Notes under the pieces: generated by a model
What the model saw: only the letters and a program-made list of their open reading frames with translations
Told to the model about the DNA's origin: nothing
Database searches by the model: none
Part shown: positions 48,442 through 62,074 of the stretch, in pieces
How the letters are laid out: the number at the start of each line of letters is the position of its first letter
Numbering within the stretch: the stretch's first letter is position 1
DNA from: Cinnamomum chago
Taxonomy: Eukaryota > Streptophyta > Magnoliopsida > Laurales > Lauraceae
Assembly: GCA_038049695.1 (NCBI GenBank)
Contig: CP142457.1
Location: 58,772,501 to 58,836,500, forward strand
Reading direction: 5' to 3'
Length of the DNA stretch: 64,000 bases
Position numbers and translations under genes: made by a program

Positions 48442-48755
48442 TATTGATTAGTTGGCAAGCATCCCAACAATCAATCTAATAAAGAATTTTGACTTTTTAT
48501 AAAAAGAAAAGATGCCTCAATCTAAGAATAAGAATCTAGTTGGGTTCGATTGCGTTTCCACAGAATGCGCCAAAGCTTATAAATGTCTATTGATTATCTG
48601 GCAAACATCCCAGCAATCAGGTGGTTAAAATCAAACTAAAGTCAATGCTAAAATCAAGATTTTTTTTTTTTTTGAAAAAAAGACCCTTCAATCTAAGAAT
48701 AAGAATCTAGTAGGGTTTCATTGGGCTCTGGCAAAATTGGCTGAAGCTCCTGATT
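48442..48755. repeat. Diverged tandem duplication, about 146-bp period
   Basis: The sequence tattgatta...ggcaagcatcccaacaatca (48442) is echoed at 48588. Both copies contain 'caatctaagaataagaatct' further on. The copies differ by several substitutions and small indels, so the event is old. Confidence 0.8.
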
Positions 48756-51700
48756 GTTAGGTACGGTTCAAATGAGCGTCGTCCCTGTGTTTCTGCCAAA
48801 TAATAATCTAAGCTGCATCAGGGTGTGGTGACCTTGGCCTATGAAGCCAGAAAACCAAAGATTCACTTCAATGGATGGTCCTTGCCATGGACAGTGCCGC
48901 TGTATGGTTTAGGTATGATATGTGCTTTATTAAGTCGTCCTACAGACAGTGGAATTGACAAAATGGATGGTCCTGATTGAACCTGTCAAAATGCAAGTGG
49001 TTGCAGTCTACGTTCCCACCTATGGCAACTTACATCTTGGATTGCTCCAAAATTGACATTACACGTTCTCTGCATGTGGGGTCCACCCAAACTGATGAAA
49101 TGTGATGCAGAGCTTTATCTGTCGGGTGATATGAATAATTGTGGGGCCCACCCAAAGGGACTTCCTTTTTTTTTTTTTTTTCACAAAAAGAAAAAAAAAT
49201 GAAGAAAGAGAATAGAGATAAATAGCTCTATCAGCTGTTGCTAACAGTGTTGTCTTCAAAATACCACTTAATATGGCATTTCCAGACAATGAAAACAGTT
49301 TAATCTTCCTTTTCAAAATTTAAACCTTCTTTCTTATGCTCAAGTTTTCTTCATTTTTAGGAATCTTGGACACTTCATATTCAGATATCAAATGAAATAA
49401 ACCCTATATCTGATAGTGCAAGTTGACCCAACAAATAAAAAGAAGTACCTCAATTGAAAAATTATGTCCTACCCTCCATGTTTGATGGTTTGGCCATATT
49501 TACAAAACCCCATGTTTTATAGTTGAGATTTTGTGAGTGGATAAATAGAAGTGACATGAAATTGCATCCAGTTTGTCCCAATACAAAGAACCACCCTTGC
49601 AGCGTGATTCTCTCACCTGTGCTGGTATTAATACCAACACGACCAAATCAATCAACATAGGAAAGGATTTAGAGAAGGCCGGATCTATCCATTCACAGAT
49701 GCACCCCCACAATCACAATCACATCTCCACCTCGTGTTCTCAAGTATTATTAGAAGAAAGGAATGAGATAAGAGCAGAGGAGACACTAGAAGAGTAAATG
49801 CAATGGCAGCCTTTGACATCATCATAAAGAAATTACAAAAACAAGATGCCACTTTCAAGTAGGCCATCCCAAAAGCCTGAAAAGCACCGCTTATCCTTGT
49901 GTAGTAGGCCACTCGAAAGCAGCAAGGTCGTTTTGCATGCGTCCCATATGCATATATTACTTGTGTAAGTTTCTACAGCTTTTTAATTAATAGCTGCCTT
50001 GGGTGGGTCCCACTTGTGCAAACGATCTGAATCGTTCCTCTTCTCCAGGGAATGTTTGGACGTAGATTGTTGGAATTCCTTTACCTGTCAGATGTTGGTA
50101 TTTACCATAAGTTTGACAGATCGATGTAGCTATTGGTACTTGTTGGATGCCCATTAAACCAGCCTCTGGTTGGAATGATACGGAACCTGCCAGCTGCTAG
50201 GGGCCAAATGAAATAGAGGCCACCATCTGATGTGGTCCTATTCCTATTCTAGGCTTCCAACTTCTTATATGTTATACTTGCATCCATCCAGGTTTGGTGT
50301 CCGTGTGAGGCCCACTTCGTAGCATGCAAGTGGTGGACAGATCTCCACACAGATTAGAGAAAAGAATTGGAAAAATATCAGTGTGGTCCAATTGTCTTAA
50401 TGTTTTGATAACAGCACATTTTCTTGGAGAATCAATCAATGTACATCAAGTAGGTTGGATGAAAGTGATGTTGGGGTAAGCATCGACTTGAGTAGTGCTG
50501 GATTGCATTGATCATAGGCAGGCCACATTGCACACAGCCACACAACAAAGGCCACCTTAGCTCCTCAGTCTTTTAACCGTGAATTCCATTCTCACCACTC
50601 AGTTGATCGAAACTTAAGGTTTAAAATCATTTTATCAGACTGTAACCGGGCTGACACTGTATCCACGTCCAAAGTGAAATTCATCCAATCATGTCGGTTG
50701 TCAAGCATCCAGGTGGGCCCAATTGAGGTAGACATCAAGGCCTTTCCTGGACAATCTCATCTTACAGTGTATTCTAAGGATGAAATTATTACAGTGTATA
50801 TATTTGTTACCTATACATCATAACAGTAAATGCTAACGCAGACCTCAGGAACTCATAACGAATTGGCGCTACTATGAATATGCAAGTATGCAAGGACGTG
50901 GTGTGGGCGTAATAGTAGTAGGAGTAGGACCACATCAGATGGAGGGCTTCCTCCTTCGTTTGGCCGCTAGCTAGCATGTTCCGTAATTCCTCTTCTGGCT
51001 TTTCTCGTTCTCTGGAAGTACAGTCAGTCTCTGTATCCCTTCCCCTGCCTCTTTCAAAAGTAGAAATGTTCACTTACTTGGTCCCAGCATATATGTTTTA
51101 GGTTTGTTTTTTGTGATAATTGTGTTTAGTTTGTGCAGGTGAAGCCAATAGATGTGCCTGAATAAATATCTATTCGATTAAAACATTGCAAACCAACCAT
51201 ATCTCTAGTTTCTTTCTTAATCTTAGGATATGTTTGTGTGTTGACTATGATAATTGGACTACGTACCGACTATGTATTTCATGTTTTAACCACCCCCTAG
51301 CTCTATTACTCTGTCTGTGTTTTCCCCCCTTAATTTGTATTGAAAATTAAGTCTCACCTCGCAATAGTACTACAATTTAGAGACAAATCCAAACATAAGT
51401 GACCATTGATTTTACCGGAAAAAAAATCACTTTAGATGCGGACTATACCGAAAAGGCCCTCTTAGTTTTCCTCGCATTCAAGTTTGCATACATGTTTCAC
51501 CTTATGTCTTTCATACATCACCTCTTAAATAATCTTTTGTTGGACTTTTTTAGGAATTCAACTCCATGCAAATAATGGTGTAGTCACCGTGATTAATTTA
51601 AGATTCCAGAATAGTTTAGACGCTCGTAAGTAAACAGTTTGGATTTCTGAAACATTAGTCCCCCTTGCGCTGCAAGTGATTGATGATGATGGCTAGATGT

Positions 51701-54700
51701 TGTAGAGCATCATATCTTAGGATATGAGTATCAGCTCTGATGAACCAAAGTCTGCCGACTCACTTAACAACTTGCTTATGAGACAAGTTGCAGGTTGATT
51801 ACTGGCATAGGCTCATACTCCATCAGAGTCAGATTAAGATGTAAGCCCACTCAATTAACTTGGTTGTCGAGTGATCGTGATTGTGTTCGAGTCCCCCGTA
51901 TAGAAAAAGAAAATTACTTGGCCATCACTAGCAGCCAAGTATTCGGGTCTAATCAATACAGCTCTATTTCAAAAAGATCTATTTTAATTCGCTGTATTTC
52001 AAATAAATCAGATTAGGCAAATAGGCCTAGTTTTTCAAGCAGATATATTTGATAGGAAAAATATTAAATATTAAATGACTGTGACCTTTTAATGTGTCTT
52101 TTATCTTTTTCTCACTATTTATCCACAAAAGAGCCCACATCAAATGAATGATCAAGATTAATAATTTATGGATACAGTTTCATGTAAACTAATTATTTGT
52201 GAAAACTATGTATCAAACTCTCGTCCAATCAATTAAAGTGCCGAGGACGATTAAATTCAAGAACAGGGACATGTGCATGTATCTGTTGAAAAAGCCTTTA
52301 ATCACGAAAGAAGAAAAAATGAAAAAGAAAGAGCAAAACCTTCCATAGACTTCCCTACCCATCATTTTCAAGAGGCTCCTCCCTAGCTAGTGCCTATATT
52401 TTCTCGGCTACGTACTGAGTCTTTAAACCATTCTCAAGACTCAAGCTATAGAGAGGTCCCCTGAGTGGTGTTTGATACTGCAGGGAAATGCAGGATTCAT
52501 TCGACTTTAAACCTGTAAAAGGGTCATGTATATATATAGGTCACGAGAATTTCTCCAGATTAAATAGGAGGAGATGCTTTTGAAGCTGGTTTGAGATTTC
52601 CAAGTGGGGGTGGGGGTGTGGGGGACTAAATGCCCATCAAGGTTGTCAAAGGAATGAGATACAGTACTGATACAGAAAGCAAGTGGGTTAGGGTCGTATA
52701 GGTCAAAGGTGTGTATGGAGGGAGATTGCTGTACGTGAGATCGATGTGGGTGGGACTGGGACCAAGAGCAAGAGCAAGAGGATTGACTACTCTCTTCAAA
52801 CTTCATAGATCTCTCTTAGATTGGATGGATGACTCGGTCAGGAGCCAATCTTCTCAGTCATGACTCGTGACCCAATTGGAAGTTGGTAAGCTTTCGGCCA
52901 AAAGCTCCATACAAAGTTGAACTGGGGGGCGTTATACGTCACTGTAATGTATTCTTCGGCTAGCTATCTTGATGTTCCAAGCCTACAGTACCTAAAAAGA
53001 TGGGCTAGCTAGAAAATTATGGTTGCCATGGGCAATATTATGTATTGCCAATTGATATACATGCATGAGACCTTGACTTTACTGAGATATGAACCCACTG
53101 GTGGCAGTGACCTTAGCTTTCTTAAGATTTGAATTACGAGGAACTGATTTTTCATATTCCATATTCACGTGATTCTATTTTTATTAAGTCAATTTTAGAT
53201 ATATATTTACTATTGATTTTTCATTTCTAATGCCTCATATACAAACGTATGTCCGTATATTGTTAGAGAAACAGAATATTGTTAGAATTTAGTAGATTAT
53301 CCTTATCCTTGGAATAAAATTATTTTTAGAATAAAATTAGTTTGATTATAATTATAACCGTAGATATTAGTGGCCTTTGTTAAGATCCAGATCCATTGGA
53401 CTTTTAGATATTAGATAGTGAAAAGATTCGATATGATCGACACCACTTTCTTATCAGGATTAAGATCTTACACTCAGTTGTCGAATTGAACCCCTAGCAG
53501 GGACTGTGGTACATTCAATATTGAGATAGAGAGAGGATCAATCTGCGATCAGGATCACTGGATTGCAGGTGGGTTCAGACTTGATCAGACTACAGAGATA
53601 AAGTTATCAATTTGTTCTAATGTATTAAATATATGATGTACTGGCTGGTTTGCCTGTAAGCATATTGGTACAGGGCGGCCCCGACCATGGGCCAGAAAAT
53701 CAGGCCTGAACCATAGAGCTATAAGAATCTGATAAAATTGTACCATTTAAAAAAGGCTGAGCACGTAGCCAATTGAGATACGTTGCTTTCTGGTAGGTTC
53801 CGCTGTGCCCAAAGTCATATGTGGGGTCTAACAAAAATTATTAGCATTGCACATTTTTATCTATCTGTTCTAAATCATATGAACAATAGTACAGACTTCA
53901 TTAATTTGACACTTTATTTCGATGGGACCACTAGTAATGATCCATGGAGATCTAATTTTTCCTCCTACAGTTTTTTTAATACTGACGCTGGCAACGGTAG
54001 ACACAGGTAGGAATTATGTGGGTATGAGCTGGGCCTTTAACCATAAACAGGCCCAGGACCATTTAACATTTGAGCAAAAAAAATTAGGCACATGTACAGT
54101 CCACAGCCTAAATCAACAGAACCAGCCCAACATGGTCTGGGTACGGGCTGGACCCTCCCATGAGTAACCTCTACCAGATCTTCTTCAATGAGCCTGTTAA
54201 ATTCCGACATCCAAATGCATTATGTGATGATGCACATCTGTCACATCAATAAAATCTGACCCAAGATCAGGACCAAATCTAGCCTATAGACCTAAATCCA
54301 TTTGGGGGACTCTCATAGGGAGATAAGACTTTTCTGGTCTCTAGCTTGAAAGAGGCATGTTAACAATCTTGTCCACTATGTAAAATCATGGATGTCCACA
54401 TGTTGTGTCCTCTGTGTATGTAAGAAATTGATGTCCTTATTAGAACTCAGCAGGTGATTCTCTTCTTCAAGCCATATCAGATGGTTGGGGATCTCCAAGA
54501 CTCCAACCAGCATTCTCCCCATACTCCCATATAAAATAATGCTTACAATCTTCTGGATATATCTGCACACGTTTTCCTTAACCCAGCAGGTTGTGTCAGG
54601 TACTGAGTTAACCTAGGTCCAGCCTGCAGGATGCGTGTTGGTGGGCTGAAGCTGGCATGAAACCAGAATCACCGAGCCCATTAGCCCAGGAGAAACTTTA

Positions 54701-54865
54701 ATAACCGAGCCCATACCTGAGCCCAAGCCCAGGTTGATAGTATTGGCTAGTGTTCATCGACGCACTAGGTAAGGGGGTTGTAAGTATCAAGCATGGGCAT
54801 GTCTATCAAATCCCAGAGAGTCATTGGCACATGTTAATAAGGTATTTGAATTTTACCTGAAATCT

Positions 54866-54990
54866 TTTTTTTTTTTTTTTTTGCTATTGGAGGGTTCCTA
54901 ACTCTTCGGGTCAGAGGGAAGCCGGTTCGAACCTACACCTTTCGGGTGCGAACCATGATTCTAGGCCAACTGAACTACCACTTGGGGTTA
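54866..54990 (-). mobile_element. tRNA-derived SINE, family A, second copy
   Basis: On the minus strand it reads 'agttcagttggcctag', then 'ggttcgaacc', then 'cggcttccctctg', matching the element at 37484-37664. It ends in poly-A (poly-T at 54865-54882 on the plus strand). Flanks share ctgaaatct (54857-54865 and 54993-55001). It is more diverged and shorter in the body than the first copy. Confidence 0.85.
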
Positions 54991-56094
54991 CTCTGAAATC
55001 TATTGGATTAAATATTTGGCAGGTTTTAAAGTCAACAATTCCTCTTTGCACTAGGGCACTAAGAACAAGGAAGCAAATTAGGTGGGAAACTTCTGTTTCA
55101 TATATTTGCCAGTTGTAATTGCTAATTCATTTGCATCAGAAAAGGCAGGAAGCAGTATCCCAACTAATGATGCTAACCTGATACCCCAGTTTAAATAATC
55201 ACACACCCTAATCACAAGTAAGCCAACTGATATAATAGTCAAATATCTTGTGATTTGGGGTACATCTAAAATCACTCAAAGTGTAGCATTAGCTGATAAA
55301 ATAGAGGAAGAATGTGAATATTGTTGAAGAACTCGATAATTACGAATGTGAGAGATCATCCTCATTATATAGATTGTCATATTCCCAAAAATGAACCCAA
55401 GATATTATGCGATGTTACAATCCGATACGGATAACAAGATATATGGCACTACAGTGGCGGCTCCAGGAATTCGAGTTAGAGGGGTCAGCAAAAGACTTAT
55501 CTTCCACAAATCGAATAAATTTATTTTCCCCTTTATCAACATCTGTCATCTACTTTCGATAATTTGACAAATATAATATAAAGTTCTCAAATAATCTAAT
55601 TACGACAATCCGACAAAGATAACATTGAATTCTCAAATAAAAATAAACAGAAATATCTAAACACGGAAGGTATTTAGATGTTAAGTTAGGATAAATAAAA
55701 AGTTACGGACAGGATATCTAAAAAAGGAAATCTTCTTTAAAAAATAAAAGTTGGACCCATTATTATTATTATTATTTTAAATAGATAGATGACCCATTAA
55801 CTTAGGCATTGAGTAGGGTAAAAAACTTCTCATAAGTTCAATTCATGAAAGAAATTCTTTTTATTTTTAATATTTTCCCAGATCTCAGTGGGGTCATTTG
55901 ATCCCCACTGGGATTAATGTAGCGCAGCCCATGTGGTACTACCCAGTTATCTTCCCTTGATCTGGTACTTGGCATTAGTGTCCATCTGGTGGTCTATATT
56001 AACAAATTAAATCTTATGCCAGATTCTCCAATGGCTTTTGGGTGAAGCGTATGGGAGCCTTGAAAGCAAGCTGCTTTTGTTGTAAGACTCTCGA

Positions 56095-56375
56095 TGTTTT
56101 CTACCGCTATCAAGAGTTTTACTAAAATAATGGTGTGCTGTAGATGGTAGTAGTCATTTTCCTGAATTCACTCATCTGGTAGTCATTATTTTATGACCAT
56201 ATATTCCTTTAATCTATGGGTTACTTGCACAAACTGCATTTTTGGTAAGGCTAAATGTTTTCTACCTAAAATCTAATAGTGCATGGTGTGGTGAAGATGG
56301 TAGAAGTCACTATCATGGTTTCATTTGAGGGTCATATGACAGTGTTTTCCTTTGATTAAGGGGTTACTTGCACTG
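56095..56375. repeat. Old diverged tandem repeat
   Basis: Two segments about 160 bases apart share the order 'ttttctacc', 'gtgtg..gtagatggtag', 'agtca' and 'ggttacttgcac', with many differences. Confidence 0.5.
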
Positions 56376-57929
56376 AATCTTAAAATGAGTTCTAGAGCTT
56401 CAGTAGATACCAATGGTTTGGCTTTCTTGTTCTCAAGACTCTTATATGCCCAGGTGAATCAAACATACGAACAAACGTATTATTATTTCTCTTTAAGGCT
56501 GAATGTTGGTTGCAAAAAAAATCTCAAAAAAACCCTCAATTATGGTCTTAGGAGAAGCCACATTAGCTTATTGGGGCCTATTTGTGGACGTGTCATTCCA
56601 AAAACATATAATATGTGCATTTTCAATAAAAAGTGTCTCTTGGGCTAAAAATGTACATTTTCAATAAAATGTCTTTTGGGCCCATTTGTGTGGAATGTGG
56701 ATGTAACACAATTCAAAGGGATGCCTTGGAACTCTATAAATTAAGGTTATTTAAAAAAAAATTATTTAGTATTCAAAATTAGCATAAATGCATATATATC
56801 ATTTATTTTGTGTATGCTGGTGTGGATTAAGCGATGAAATGTTTGGTTTTTATAATTTTTTGGTTGATTTGAATTTTTTATTAGTTTGTTATAAATAGAT
56901 TTATACGAATGTAATATTAGTTTTAATATATTATTCATAAGTCTTAACTTCTTTCTTATTCTAAATCCCATAGCCCTCTTTTATCTAGAACGGCAAGTGG
57001 GCCCTACAATGGTTTTAATATATTATTTAGGATTTAACATGTGCGGTGCACAGGGGCTTCATGCTAGTCGATTTTTATACATGGTCTTAGAATGAATTAT
57101 CCTTCATAAACTCTCCTTCTTGATTTAAGAAAGGTGACCAATATTTAGAGCCAGCTCGTTTGCTTTAAATACATAGGAACTCATGATCAAATTGTAAGAT
57201 TATTAAAGAGGTAACAGATTAAAAATATAAGGTGGGAATGCATATGGGACCATGGCTTTCCTACGATTTGATTTATTAGGGTTGAGTAAGTTTCCATTAA
57301 AGTGAAGGTCATTTGAATGCCGTTTTTCGATATTCAACTTTAATTATTCATTTTTAACCCTTTAAAAGAAACATAAAGTCATAAAATTCCTAGAAATTCA
57401 ATTACAGAAAATAAATCGGACAATATTAATGTCACAGTAATGGACAGATTTTCAAAGGGCTGTTGTCCCCGAATTCAATATTATCTTTGAAGTATTCTTC
57501 TCACAGTCTTGTAGAAAATAAAGTGCTCTATTAATATAAGAAACCGTGCTTCATGGAATAATTTAATTTACTTTTGCCCGCGGTCTTTGCTTAGCATTAG
57601 CCAATCTAGATTGATAGGTTAAGGTAATAATGATGATGATGACGACGACCCCCACCGAAAAGACGATTCAATATATAAAACAGTAAAGAAGAAGAAAAGT
57701 GAGAAAGTCTTGATTAGCAAGATCTGGTGAGAGGTAATATAATCTGGCTTGTGGGGCCAACCAATACCATCCATGCTTAACAAAGTACTTGAATATATCA
57801 TATCATTATCAATACAACTGTCATTATACATTGTTTACTTAATTGATTGTTGATACATAATCAAGAAATAAAATTTTAAATCCCTCATCCCAAATGCTTT
57901 ACAGTGTCCCTTCCTCTATCCATTATCAA

Positions 57930-59992
57930 TCAATTGATCACTCTGCAATTCGAACGTATCTCTCCAGCATTGCCTGTGAGTACGCCTATCTGACCCATCT
58001 TCACCATGGCTGCAGCAAAGTTGGCTCGCCAACCCAACCCACTGACAGCATTCTGTGTCACTTGGGCAGCAGTTGAGGGATCGGTCATGAGGGCCTGATC
58101 AGAAATGAACAAGCCACGGTTCGCCAGAAGATCAGAATAGTAGGCAGTGTCCATGAAATTAGGGCTACTCGGATTGATTGGAACCACAAGGTTAGGATTT
58201 GTGCTCCCTCGTGGGCACTGCTGCTTCAATTGGTCCGCATAGCTTGGGTCTAAGCTTGGGTCTTGACTTGTCGTCGAGCTGAAATTGTACAGTCTGTTGC
58301 TAAATGAAGTGCAATGAGAGCGGCCAATGGTGTGAGCCCCTGTACATATCAAGATCAAAACAAACTTATGTTACTAGATCTAAAGCCTTGTTAACATCCT
58401 TTAATTAGTACTAATGTCTATCAACAACTGACCCAGCCCATCAATCTTCCAGGTTGGTGTCATTTGTTTTCCACCATCGTGGGCCATGTGCATATTTCCA
58501 TATCAAATGAATAAACTAGTTGGCTAGTCTGAGTCATGAGCCAAGGAAAATTTGTTGGTTTTGGGACATGACAATTCCTATGTGCGAATTGGGGCCGATG
58601 TGATCATTTGGGTCAGACAAACCAAGGATGCGCCAATAGTCATCACTTCATTGGTGTTTTACTCGAGGGGCTGGTGTCCTTTACATTTCAACAGTGACCA
58701 TTCAAGCCCATATAAGAAAAGGCACCATTAATGCTAGCTTACTTGCATACAAGTATAATTTTTAATAAGATGATCACATTTGACATAGATCCACTCTCAA
58801 TTTGTTTCTCTAATTGGTTGGTTTGGACTTGTGAAAAGCAGGTGAATGGATCCAACAGTTGATAATTAGAGATTCATACCTGAGAGTGTAACCATTTCTT
58901 CTTGTGTCAAACCTTTGCTTGCAAAGAATTGACTGAGTTGGGCCACATTAGAGGTGGGTCGAGGTATATTTATAAAGGTATCGGAAAGCAGTGAAATCCT
59001 TCCATCTCTTCTACCTGCCGGGACATCGTACCCAAATCCTCCTGTCTGCATAAACAAAACACATGAAAACACAGATTAATTAACTAATCATAGGAAGAGA
59101 AGGTATTGGATTATGATATTATCACATGAAAATTGAACTATCCTTTACTTTCTAGTTCCCAGGTTTTGAAACTTTCCTAAACTACGTCTATACCGAACTA
59201 AGATTACCACGTGAAACTGTGCCATTTAGATAACACCAATGAGGACCCCATTGGAAAAAATCAAGACCCATTTGAAAGCTATCAAATCAAATGAAAGATT
59301 ACTTACCAACAGCACACCATCCCTGGCTGCAAATGCAAGAATGTCAGCACATGAAACAACTCCTGGACATATGGTTTCCAATTGATCCTTGGCATTGTCG
59401 ATGACTTCGAACCCTCGAAGGCTAGGGTTGTTAACTGGAGAGTCCTTCTCAGCCTTGTTTGGTGGGTTCGTCGTGGAATCAATGAGAATAGATCCATCAC
59501 AACCCTGAAAAATGGTAACAGGGATTGCTTAGTAGTGAAGCACGTGAACTTGGGGTAGTGAAAAGTACACTTGGCCGGGTTGCAGCTTATTTGAATGAAA
59601 AGTTCCATACTATGATGTATTGACCATGGGGCTGAAAAAAAAAATCATGCCTGGGTGATCATAACCATCCATTGGATAGGCCCCAATCTAGACAGACCTC
59701 GGTCTAATAATCAGTTTAATAAATTGCCTTTACCATTGATATTAAGATAGCCAATAGCAGAAACGATTATATACAAAAAGTTAAGATAGACAAATTCATA
59801 TGCTGTCCAAGATCGAAGGGCCAGGAAAAGGGTAAATCAAAACTTCTCATTATGGATAAAGGTCATCCAAAACATCACCCCGGTAGATTATCTTAGTCCT
59901 TGGTTTAATGGCCTTAAATTTTAATGATATTCTAGATTTTTTTTAAGTGAGTGAATATATATTTGATTAGTATCATAGCCTTATTTCATCTA

Positions 59993-60045
<53 letters not shown>

Positions 60046-60321
60046 AAGTGTGTTAACATAAAACTTATTGATAAAAGTAAATAAATAATATAAAGCGAAA
60101 GCTAAACTTACCCTAATAAAGCAGTCATGGAAATGCATTCTCACTAAACCAGCAGCAACACCCCCATCACCAATAAGTGCCCTGGAAACCTCCCCCAAAA
60201 CAATAGCCTCTGCAACAGGGCACGTATCGTCATAAAACCCAACCTGAAGCTGAGCTTCCAACCCAGTACTCAGCCACAATCCCACAGCCAAAGCCACCCA
60301 TATCTCTACTCTCTTACCCAT
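57930..60321 (-). CDS. Class III (secretory) peroxidase, four exons
   Basis: Minus-strand exons 60321-60112, 59504-59307, 59045-58880 and 58339-57930 encode 327 residues, the usual length. All junctions are GT/AG with matching phases, at the classical three-intron positions. A signal peptide ('[15 protein letters not shown]', about residues 9-23) precedes mature '[12 protein letters not shown]'. The distal haem site is R61 and H65 in 'RMHFHDCF'; the proximal haem ligand is H194 in '[13 protein letters not shown]'. All eight conserved cysteines are present. The enzyme uses H2O2 to oxidise phenolics in the cell wall or vacuole, in lignin and defence chemistry; the exact isoform role cannot be read from sequence. 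It resembles the peroxidase-5-like group by eye. The ATG at 60321 is chosen because the frame further upstream has only GTG and the signal peptide starts here. Intron 1 contains a CT tract. Confidence 0.95.
59996..60041. repeat. CT microsatellite in peroxidase intron 1
   Basis: About 23 CT units (GA on the coding strand), some 70 bases inside the first intron from the donor site. Confidence 0.95.
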
Positions 60322-60365
60322 TTCTTGGATTCTCCAGTATTCAACTCTCCTTTGCACTAAACTTC

Positions 60366-60382
60366 AATATATATATATATAG
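60366..60382 (-). promoter_or_regulatory. TATA box of the peroxidase gene
   Basis: The minus strand reads ctatatatatatatatt about 45-60 bases before the ATG. Transcription would start near 60340, leaving an unusually short leader of about 20 bases. Confidence 0.6.
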
Positions 60383-61699
60383 ACAAGAAACGTAACAAGG
60401 GTTGAACCTATATGAAGGTTAGTGGCAAATGATCAGAGCTCTGGAATACGTTGCGTTTTCCGTGGAAATTGAACCATTGAAAAGTTTATGAAAGCTCAGA
60501 GACAACAGGACTGACAATGAGATTTCTGTTCTGCATATTCTATAAGGTTTTAATCGATTCTGGTGGGAAGAAGGCTTGGATAAGTATAGAAGAAACCGAA
60601 GTGTGGTGAGATCTTAGTGGCAGTGATTGCAATCTCAGGAGCAAAAGAGGCCATGGACTGAATTTAGAAGGCGACAGATGATTACAAAATTAATATATGA
60701 AAGATACGCAACGCGGATCTGCGGGTCGGACCAATCTCTTGTTGTATGTATTGATTGTATTCATATAAATTACAGACATTGTAATAGTATTTTAACTTTA
60801 TATGTAGTTTCATTTATTAAGACCGCGTAAAACGTGAATCTGACCCAACATTACTTGGTCAAAAGTTATCCAATTCTTCAACCTGTCCAAACCAAGATCA
60901 AACTCATGCACCCCTTTAAGTGCACCCATTGTCATCAAAAGGTTGAGATGCTGTCACCTGGATACATTTGATAAAGGCCCACACTAAAGCCCCTTTCACT
61001 GTTTAAATAATATGCATGCATTGGAAAATTTCATCAGTCATGACTCTACTTGTGATAGAAACCTAGACGCAATGTCCTAAAACTCAATTAAAGAATTCAA
61101 GACATTGAAGAAGGTCAAAACCACCTCGAATTTCAAAACTTCTCGAATTCGTAACATCCCCTTTTTTTCCTTTTTTTAATGTTTTCTTGTTTTCTTCTGC
61201 TCAAATTCATACATTCTCTTTGAAGCTGAAATATGCAGTGGGTAGGCTAAGCAGCTTCTAAATTCAGTTATAAAAAATGAAAGATGTTTTTTTTTTTTTT
61301 TTTTATCAAATTTAGCATATGTACTATGATTTTATATGTGATTTGTATGTGTCTTGAAGTTTATTTTGTGAAAAATATTTTACATTATGTTTAAATAAAT
61401 TTTATTTAATATTAAAAATATTAAAATCGTTTTATATGAACTTTTTCTAGAACTTATTCCTTTTTGAAAGATGTTCAATTTATGTAAACATCTTTTCACA
61501 AAATAGTCATATAATATGTGCATTTCAGTATAATTTGTTTATAATACGTTTCCATCTAGAATTTGAAGATCAATCTATGTCCTTTGAAAAACATGGTGTT
61601 TGGGATGTATTTATGAAAAGTTTGTTACATATTACAATTTATATGCAAGCTGATAACTGTGGTTAAGATGCTCCCATGAATCTCATTTTGGAGCAATAC
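60383..61699. other. Peroxidase upstream region and spacer
   Basis: AT-rich, with a poly-T run at about 61288-61306. No gene or recognisable element. Confidence 0.6.
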
Positions 61700-61922
61700 C
61701 CTATTGTTAGCCCCTAAACAACTGATGTTGCGTTGGTGCGTAAATGGTGCGATGGGATGGGTGTTCCTAGACCTAACCATTGCACAAACAGTTTATTGGT
61801 GCATATGGACTGTGATTTGGAAGCTAAACGCTGCAAATGAATCCCTTGGTGCGGATGGGTATTGCGCCCTTCGGTCGTTGGTGCGATGGACATCAGTGCC
61901 TACTAATGCTATGCAGTGATAG

Positions 61923-62074
61923 ACGTGCACCACGTGTTGTACTGCACGTGTTGTGTGTAGTATTACGCTGCACGTGGGGTGTGCTGACGTCGTGCTGTGT
62001 AGCTGCGAGCGAATACGTGCAGGTGCTGTGTGTGTTGCGGTCGACGTCGTGCAGGTACGTGCTGCTGTTGACGT
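61923..62074. promoter_or_regulatory. Cluster of nine ACGT cores in the solo LTR
   Basis: Nine ACGT tetramers occur in about 150 bases, including three CACGTG palindromes and two GACGTC sites. These are cores bound by plant bZIP and bHLH factors (G-box, C-box). Actual binding is inference. Confidence 0.6.

Larger units (their letters stand above)
45959..57929. other. Large intergenic spacer
   Basis: No supportable gene in 12 kb. It contains a diverged tandem duplication (48442-48755), poly-T runs, a SINE (54866-54990), a decayed DNA-element end near 55455 ('cagtggcggctccagg'), and diverged repeats at 56095-56375. Degenerate 'gggcctgagcccaagcc' text occurs at 54030-54330 and 54600-54740. Short frames such as 46662-46976 (+) and 52507-52806 (-) lack recognisable features. 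Confidence 0.55.

Noticed and set aside
49685-49912. 75-codon minus-strand frame with a hydrophobic stretch
   Set aside because: A hydrophobic run alone is expected by chance in T-rich DNA. There is no start context or neighbouring exon.
51840-51910. tRNA-like text with a possible B box ('gtgttcgagtccccc')
   Set aside because: No convincing A box, no cloverleaf that I can fold by eye, and no SINE body or tail. It may be a decayed SINE head but cannot be supported.
52507-52806. 99-codon minus-strand frame, Ser/His/Pro-rich ('MKFEESSQSSCSCSWSQSHP')
   Set aside because: It looks slightly protein-like at the start, but I see no family match, partner exons or conserved motif. It is possible but unsupported as a gene.
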